This document shows, in pieces, positions 59,142 through 64,000 of a stretch of DNA of 64,000 nucleotides (the first letter of the stretch is position 1; every line of letters starts with the position of its first letter). A model generated the notes under the pieces. The model did not search any database. It saw nothing but the letters and a program-made list of their open reading frames with translations, and was not told the DNA's origin. The translations under genes were made by a program, and so were the position numbers. The stretch spans positions 186,001-250,000 of the forward strand of contig NZ_JAJOMB010000005.1 of NCBI RefSeq assembly GCF_021129305.1, in the 5' to 3' direction. The DNA comes from Kineosporia babensis (lineage in GTDB: Bacteria > Actinomycetota > Actinomycetes > Actinomycetales > Kineosporiaceae).

Positions 59142-60299
59142 GTGGTGACAGCGGACGAGGCAACCATCGCCAACCTGAGGGCGGCCCGGGGCACCCTCGC
59201 CGGCGAGGCCGTCCGCCGGATGGAGGAGACGCTGCCCTGGTACCGCGCGATGAGCGCGCAGGACCGCTCCTGGGTGGGGCTGATCGCCCACGCCGCCATC
59301 TCCGCCTTCATCGCCTGGTACCAGCAGCCGGACGGCGAGGTGCAGATCACCGCCGACGTCTTCGGCACCGCCCCGCGCGAGCTGACCCGTTCCATCTCGC
59401 TGCAGCACGCGCTGCAGATGGTCCGCACCGTGGTCGACTCCGTCGAGGAGCACGTCCCCGCGATCGCCGCCCCCGACGCCGAGCAGCACCTGCGCGAGTC
59501 CGTACTGCGTTACTCCCGGGACGTGGCCTTCGCCGCCGCGGAGATCTACGCCCGGGCGGCCGAGTCCCGAGGCTCCTGGGACGCCCGCCTGGAAGCCATG
59601 GTCGTGGACGCGGTGATGCGCGGGGCCGAGAGCGAGGACCTGCGTTCCCGGGCCGCGGCGCTGAACTGGGGCGCCACCACCAAGGTCGTCGTGGTGGCCG
59701 GTGAGGCCTCGGCGGCCACGCTCGAGGAGAGCAGAGAAAGCCTGCGCAGCACCGCCCGCAGCGGCGGCGGCGACCTGCTGATCGGTCTCCAGGGCGAACG
59801 GCTGATCCTGATCCTGGGCCACGGCGACGACCCGGGGGCGCTGGTGACCGACCTGGTGCAGTACTTCGGCCCCGGCCCGGTGGTGGTCGGCCCGGCCGTG
59901 AACGGGCTGATGGCGGCCTCGGAGTCGGCCCGGGCGGCGGTGTCCGGCCTCAGCGCGGCCCGGGCCTGGCCGGGTGCCCCCCGGCCGGTGGAGAGCGACG
60001 ACCTTCTGCCCGAACGGCTGCTGACCGGGGACACCGAGGCCCGCCGCACCTTGATCGAGCAGGCCTACCGCCCGTTGACCGAGGGCGCGGCGCACCTGCT
60101 GGACACGGTCTGGACCTACGTGGAGCTCGGCGGATCGCTGGAGGGGGCGGCCCGGGCGTTGTTCGTGCACCCCAACACGGTTCGCTACCGGCTCCGGCGC
60201 GTGAGTGACATCACTAGGTGGGACCCTACTGACGCGCGGGGTGCCTTCGTGTTACGCATTGCCATCATCGCAGGTCGGGTCAGCGATCCGCAGACCTGA
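59142..60299 (+). CDS. fasR: PucR-family regulator of fatty-acid synthesis
   Basis: A 385-aa transcription regulator of the PucR/CdaR type. The C-terminal HTH (about residues 325-385) reads WTYVELGGSLEGAARALFVHPNTVRYRLRRVSDITRWDP; a GGDEF-like middle domain and a helical N-terminal domain precede it. Directly upstream of fabD, at this position in Streptomyces coelicolor, lies FasR, a PucR-like activator of the fabD-fabH-acpP-fabF operon; the mycobacterial FasR is an unrelated TetR protein. The gene probably has its own start and should activate the operon behind it from a site in the 107-bp gap. Confidence 0.88.
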   Translation: MVTADEATIANLRAARGTLAGEAVRRMEETLPWYRAMSAQDRSWVGLIAHAAISAFIAWYQQPDGEVQITADVFGTAPRELTRSISLQHALQMVRTVVDSVEEHVPAIAAPDAEQHLRESVLRYSRDVAFAAAEIYARAAESRGSWDARLEAMVVDAVMRGAESEDLRSRAAALNWGATTKVVVVAGEASAATLEESRESLRSTARSGGGDLLIGLQGERLILILGHGDDPGALVTDLVQYFGPGPVVVGPAVNGLMAASESARAAVSGLSAARAWPGAPRPVESDDLLPERLLTGDTEARRTLIEQAYRPLTEGAAHLLDTVWTYVELGGSLEGAARALFVHPNTVRYRLRRVSDITRWDPTDARGAFVLRIAIIAGRVSDPQT

Positions 60300-60319
60300 C
60301 CGGATGTCGTCCAGCGACT

Positions 60320-60340
60320 CTTTGTAGGAAGTCTCCAAAG
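60320..60340 (+). promoter_or_regulatory. Inverted repeat / promoter candidate upstream of fabD
   Basis: CTTTG and CAAAG flank TAGGAAGTCTC within the 107-bp gap between fasR and fabD. The element could be the FasR binding site or part of the promoter; the arms are only 5 bp, so support is limited. Confidence 0.35.
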
Positions 60341-60406
60341 GCATGCGAAAAGCTTCGTGCGCTCCATGCCGTCCGCCGAGCCGCTGGGCGGCGCATCGTT
60401 GAGTCC

Positions 60407-61366
60407 GTGCTCGTCATCGTTGCGCCCGGACAGGGCTCCCAGACTCCCGGCTTCCTGCAGCCCTGGCTCGAGGAGCCCGCGGCTGCCGACCGGCTGAACT
60501 GGCTGTCCGCGGTCGCCGACATCGACCTGGTCGGGCACGGCACCACCTCGGACGCGGAGACCATCCAGGACACCGCCGTCGCCCAGCCGCTGCTGGTCGC
60601 CGCCGGGCTGGTCTCGCTGCTCACCCTGTTCCCGAGCCCGGCCGACGCCTACCGGCAGATCGGGGTCGGCGCCGGGCACTCGGTCGGCGAGATCACCGCG
60701 GCCGCGGCCGCCGGCGTGATCACCGCCGAGCAGGCGATGGTGCTGGTGCGCGAGCGCGGCCGGGCGATGGCCCAGGCCGCGGCGGCCACCCCGACCGGGA
60801 TGAGCGCGCTGCTGGGCGGTGACCCGGACGAGGTGCTGGAGACCCTGAAGCGCCTCGACCTCACCCCGGCGAACATGAACATGACCGGCCAGGTGGTCGC
60901 GGCCGGCACGCTGGAGAACCTGGAGCGGCTGAAGGCCGAGCCGCCGGCCAAGGCCCGGGTGCGCCCGCTGAAGGTGGCCGGTGCCTTCCACACCGAGTTC
61001 ATGGCCCCCGCGGTGGACGTGCTCGAGGGCTACAGCCGGGCGATCAGCACGCACGACGCCCGGGTCCGCCTGGCCTCCAACGCCGACGGCGCGGTGGTCG
61101 ACGACGGCCGCGAGGTGCTGGGCCGGATCGTGCGGCAGATCAGCCGCCCGGTGCGCTGGGACCTGTGCATGGAGACCTTCCGCGAGCTCGGCGTCACCGG
61201 CCTGCTGGAGCTGCCGCCGGCCGGCACCCTGACCGGGATCGCCAAGCGCGCGCTGCCCGGGGTCGAGCTGGTCGCCCTGAAGACGCCGGACGACCTGCCC
61301 GCCGCGAAGGCACTGATCGAGAAGCACGCCGAGCCCGCCAAGTCACTGCTGAGCGAGGGATCATGA
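60407..61366 (+). CDS. fabD: Malonyl-CoA:ACP transacylase
   Basis: Moves malonyl groups from CoA to acyl carrier protein to feed type II fatty-acid synthesis. The 319-aa protein has VAPGQGSQTPGFLQPWLE at the start, the nucleophilic Ser in GAGHSVGEITAA near residue 92, and the catalytic His in VAGAFHTEFM near residue 196. QTPGFL-type start and LVGHGTTSDAETIQDTAVAQPL are as in streptomycete FabD. The GTG start lies 107 bp after fasR. Its stop overlaps the fabH start (ATGA). Confidence 0.95.
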   Translation: MLVIVAPGQGSQTPGFLQPWLEEPAAADRLNWLSAVADIDLVGHGTTSDAETIQDTAVAQPLLVAAGLVSLLTLFPSPADAYRQIGVGAGHSVGEITAAAAAGVITAEQAMVLVRERGRAMAQAAAATPTGMSALLGGDPDEVLETLKRLDLTPANMNMTGQVVAAGTLENLERLKAEPPAKARVRPLKVAGAFHTEFMAPAVDVLEGYSRAISTHDARVRLASNADGAVVDDGREVLGRIVRQISRPVRWDLCMETFRELGVTGLLELPPAGTLTGIAKRALPGVELVALKTPDDLPAAKALIEKHAEPAKSLLSEGS

Positions 61367-62376
61367 CCCGCATCGGCAGCCGGCGCGGCGCCGAGTACGC
61401 CCGGATCCTGGCCACCGGGGCCCGGCGGCCCGACCGGATCGTCACCAACGACGAGATCTGCGAGGTGCTCGACTCCTCGGACCAGTGGATCCGGGAGCGC
61501 ACCGGGATCATCACCCGGCGCTTCGCCGCGCCCGGGGAGACCGTCGTCGACCTGGCCGCGCCGGCCGCGCAGCAGGCGATCGAGCGGGCCGGGCTGGCCC
61601 CGGCCGACGTCGACGCCGTGCTGGTCGCCACCAGCACCCACATGGTCTCGATGCCCTCCGCCGCCGCGCTCACCGCGGCCCGGATCGGCGCCGGTCAGGC
61701 CACCACGTTCGACCTGTCCACCGCCTGCGCCGGGTTCACCCACGGCGTCGCCGTGGCCAACGACCTGATCCGCGGCGGCTCCGCCCGGCACGTGCTGCTG
61801 GTCGGCGTGGACCGGATGACCGACGTGATCGACCCCCGCGACCGGGGCAGCGCGATGATCTTCGGCGACGGCGCCGGCGCGGCCGTGATCGGCCCGAGCG
61901 ACACCCCGGGCATCGGCCCGACGATCTGGGGCGGCGACGCCGATCAGTGGGAAGCGCTGTACCAGACCGCTTCCTGGACCGAGTACCGCGACGCCGTCCA
62001 GGCGGGCGGCGAACCGGACTGGCCGGTGCTGACCATGATGGGCCCGAAGATCTTCCGCTGGGCGGTCTGGCAGATGGCCGACGTGGCCCGCAAGGCGCTC
62101 GAGGCGGCCGAGGTGGACGTGGCCGACCTGGCCGCCTTCGTCCCGCACCAGGCCAACATCCGGATCATCGACCAGATGGCCAAGCAGCTCAAGGTGCCCG
62201 AGCACGTGGTGGTCGCGCGCGACGTGGTCGACGCCGGCAACACCACGGCCGGGAGTATCCCACTGGCCCTGGACCGCGTCGTCACCGAGGGCCAGGTACC
62301 CTCCGGAGGGCTCGCCCTGCTGATCGGTTTCGGCGCCGGGCTGAGCTACTCGGCGCAGGTCGTCGCGCTCCCCTGA
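61363..62376 (+). CDS. fabH: 3-oxoacyl-ACP synthase III
   Basis: Condenses an acyl-CoA primer with malonyl-ACP to start fatty-acid synthesis; in actinomycetes it usually prefers branched-chain primers. The 337-aa protein has the catalytic triad Cys in FDLSTACAGFTHG near residue 122, His in FVPHQANIRI near residue 262 and Asn in VDAGNTTAGSIPLAL near residue 293. FabH-type features SSDQWIRERTGIITRRFA and FGDGAGAAVIG are also present. The ATG overlaps the fabD stop by 4 nt, so the two are translationally coupled. acpP follows 121 bp later. Confidence 0.95.
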   Translation: MTRIGSRRGAEYARILATGARRPDRIVTNDEICEVLDSSDQWIRERTGIITRRFAAPGETVVDLAAPAAQQAIERAGLAPADVDAVLVATSTHMVSMPSAAALTAARIGAGQATTFDLSTACAGFTHGVAVANDLIRGGSARHVLLVGVDRMTDVIDPRDRGSAMIFGDGAGAAVIGPSDTPGIGPTIWGGDADQWEALYQTASWTEYRDAVQAGGEPDWPVLTMMGPKIFRWAVWQMADVARKALEAAEVDVADLAAFVPHQANIRIIDQMAKQLKVPEHVVVARDVVDAGNTTAGSIPLALDRVVTEGQVPSGGLALLIGFGAGLSYSAQVVALP

Positions 62377-62497
62377 TTTTCTCGCCCCTGGTGCATTCGG
62401 CCGGGGCAGACACGGGTGGGGCCGGCGCCGACGCCGTACAGTCCTCACGCCGTACATCGCACCGCAAGAAGCAACACTGACGAAATGGAGCAAAACC

Positions 62498-62755
62498 ATG
62501 GCGCACACCCAGGACGAGATCCTCGCCGGACTCGCCGAGCTCGTCGCTGAGGAGACCGGCATCCCGGCCGGCGACGTGCAGCTGGAGAAGTCCTTCACCG
62601 ACGACCTGGACATCGACTCGCTGTCGATGATGACGATCGTCGTCAACGCCCAGGACAAGTTCGACGTGGAGATCCCGGACGAGGCCGTGGGCGGCCTGAA
62701 GACCGTCCAGGACGCCGTCTCCTACATCAGCAACGCCGAGACGGCGAAGGCCTGA
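62498..62755 (+). CDS. acpP: Acyl carrier protein
   Basis: The 85-aa carrier of growing fatty-acyl chains. The phosphopantetheine attachment Ser lies near residue 41 in DDLDIDSLSMMTIV; the four-helix acidic fold is evident (EILAGLAELVAEETGIP..., FDVEIPDEAVGGLKTVQDAVSYI). A short Glu/Thr/Lys/Ala tail follows. It sits between fabH and fabF as in all actinobacterial fab operons and needs an AcpS-type transferase encoded elsewhere. Confidence 0.95.
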   Translation: MAHTQDEILAGLAELVAEETGIPAGDVQLEKSFTDDLDIDSLSMMTIVVNAQDKFDVEIPDEAVGGLKTVQDAVSYISNAETAKA

Positions 62756-62760
62756 CCTTC

Positions 62761-64000
62761 ATGCCGGGTTCAGACGACAGGGCGATCGCCGTCACCGGGC
62801 TGGGTGCCACCAGCCCGCTCGGCGGCGACGTGCAGACCACCTGGGACGCGCTGCTCGCGGGCAGCTCCGGCGCCCGGCCGATCGGTGAGATCTGGACGGA
62901 GCGGTACCCCACGCTTCCGGTCACGTTCGCCTGCAGCCTGGCCCAGCCCGCCTCGGAGAAGCTCACTCCGCAGGAGATCCGCCGGCTCGACCCCAGCGGT
63001 CAGTACGCGCTGATCGCGTCCCGGGAGGCGTGGGCCCACGCCGGCGCCCCCGAGGTCGAGAAGGAGCGTCTGGGCGTGTGCATGGCCTCCGGCATCGGCG
63101 GCCTGCACACCGTGCTCAACGCGTACGACACGCTGAACGACAAGGGCGCGCGGCGGATGCTGCCGATGACCGTGCCGATGCTGATGCCGAACGGCCCGGC
63201 CGCCGCGGTCGGGCTCGACCTCGGTGCCCGCGCCGGGGTGCACACGCCGGTCTCGGCGTGCGCGTCCGGGGCCGAGGCGATCGCCCAGGGCGCCGACCTG
63301 ATCCGTCGCGGTCTGGCGGACGTGGTGGTGGCCGGCGGTACCGAGGGCTGCATCCACCCGGTCACGATCGGCGCGTTCGCGGCGATGCAGGCGCTGTCGA
63401 AGTGGAACGACGACATCACCCGGGCCTCGCGCCCGTACGACGTCGAGCGCAACGGCTTCGTGATGGGTGAGGGTTCCGGCGCGGTGGTGCTGGAGTCGAT
63501 GGCCCACGCCAAGGCCCGCGGCGCCACGATCCACGCGGTGCTGGCCGGGGTCGGGGTCACCTCCGACGGCTATCACATCTCGGCTCCCGAGCCGGAGGGC
63601 AAGGGCGCGGCCCGGGCCATGCGGGCGGCGCTGGCCGACAGCGACCTGGCCGCCTCGGACATCGTGCACCTGAACGCGCACGCCACCTCCACCCCGGTCG
63701 GCGACGTCGCCGAGGCGCAGGCCATCCGCCTGGCCCTGGGCGAGGCGACCGACAGCGTGGCGGTCTCGGCGACCAAGTCGATGACCGGGCACCTGCTCGG
63801 CGCGGCGGGGGCGCTGGAGTCGATCTTCACGGTGCTGGCCGTGCGGGACGGGATCGCCCCGCCGACCACCAACCTGGACAGCCAGGACCCGAAGATCACC
63901 CTGGACGTGGTGAACAAGGATCCGCGCAAGCTGCCCGACGGTGAGCGCGCGGCGGTGAACAACGCCTTCGGGTTCGGCGGTCACAACGTCGGCCTGGTGT
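62761..64000 (+). CDS. fabF: 3-oxoacyl-ACP synthase II, 3'-truncated by window end
   Basis: The elongating condensing enzyme of type II fatty-acid synthesis. The frame is open to the last base with about 413 codons visible, so only a few C-terminal residues should be missing. The catalytic Cys is in VSACASGAEA near residue 167, the two catalytic His in LNAHATSTPVGD (near 307) and KSMTGHLLGAAG (near 344). The late AVNNAFGFGGHNV is the conserved C-terminal loop. The ATG lies 5 nt after the acpP stop, so the genes are co-transcribed. Mycobacterial equivalents at this place are the KasA/KasB enzymes. Confidence 0.95.
   Translation, partial: MPGSDDRAIAVTGLGATSPLGGDVQTTWDALLAGSSGARPIGEIWTERYPTLPVTFACSLAQPASEKLTPQEIRRLDPSGQYALIASREAWAHAGAPEVEKERLGVCMASGIGGLHTVLNAYDTLNDKGARRMLPMTVPMLMPNGPAAAVGLDLGARAGVHTPVSACASGAEAIAQGADLIRRGLADVVVAGGTEGCIHPVTIGAFAAMQALSKWNDDITRASRPYDVERNGFVMGEGSGAVVLESMAHAKARGATIHAVLAGVGVTSDGYHISAPEPEGKGAARAMRAALADSDLAASDIVHLNAHATSTPVGDVAEAQAIRLALGEATDSVAVSATKSMTGHLLGAAGALESIFTVLAVRDGIAPPTTNLDSQDPKITLDVVNKDPRKLPDGERAAVNNAFGFGGHNVGLV

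Noticed and set aside
62770-63984. Long minus-strand open frame over fabF
   Set aside because: fabF on the plus strand has all catalytic residues; the opposite frame is compositionally biased.
1-64000. CRISPR arrays, insertion sequences, prophage or integrase genes
   Set aside because: No regularly spaced direct repeats, transposase motifs or phage proteins were seen in either strand.

Overview
The window is one contiguous stretch of a high-GC Gram-positive chromosome, almost certainly a filamentous or otherwise developmentally complex actinomycete. The evidence is strong G/C bias at third codon positions, many GTG starts, probable leaderless genes, and two blocks with classic actinobacterial gene order: glnE-glnA2-panB, and ahpE/DUF3052-aceE-(PucR regulator)-fabD-fabH-acpP-fabF. 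A eukaryote-type glutamine synthetase (GlnII), a SARP-type regulator, a fused SecDF and two LacI-controlled glycan loci fit a soil actinomycete (Streptomyces- or Kineosporia-like). No 16S rRNA is present, so genus is not settled. I see no insertion sequences, phage genes or CRISPR arrays.

Layout. 1-4.5 kb: the 3' part of a SARP/NB-ARC/TPR regulator, a secreted Sde182-type nucleoside-hydrolase-like protein and a small unknown gene. 4.5-7.9 kb: a tightly overlapping four-gene minus-strand operon that looks like an orphan type VII secretion (ESX) substrate cassette. 8-18.5 kb: a minus-strand run of glnII, a CPA2 cation/proton antiporter, a fused SecDF, a small membrane protein, glnE and glnA2. 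18.9-25.9 kb: panB, map, ppgK, rnpB (RNase P RNA, minus), a secreted 5'-nucleotidase-like enzyme and yaaA. 26-32.8 kb: a PLP group II decarboxylase, then minus-strand metZ-rhodanese-DUF1737 and the conserved phosphatase/zinc-ribbon/Nif3 trio.

32.9-40.8 kb is a sugar locus: two ABC permeases, a binding protein, a GH51 arabinofuranosidase and a GH35 beta-galactosidase in one minus-strand operon, divergent from a LacI regulator, with two near-perfect operators between them. 41-45 kb holds a LURP-one-like gene and two tandem GGDEF-EAL (c-di-GMP) genes. 45-52 kb is a second sugar locus: a GH3 beta-glucosidase divergent from a Tat-type binding lipoprotein, two permeases and a LacI regulator. Neither sugar locus has its own ABC ATPase. 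52-54.3 kb: a pRiA4b ORF-3-like gene, tRNA-Val(TAC), an AhpE-like peroxiredoxin and DUF3052. 54.9-64 kb: aceE, a helical-repeat gene, the PucR-type fasR and the type II fatty-acid-synthesis operon, with fabF cut by the window end.

Points worth a second look: a pair of long palindromic intergenic repeats (26.0 and 57.9 kb) sharing a flanking motif; the orphan ESX cassette; GlnA2 lacking the adenylylation tyrosine although it adjoins GlnE; a duplicated translation-start region between secDF and the antiporter that creates a 26-codon ORF; tandem c-di-GMP genes with CBS-like N-termini between the sugar loci; and several genes with a -10 box 6-8 nt before the start codon.
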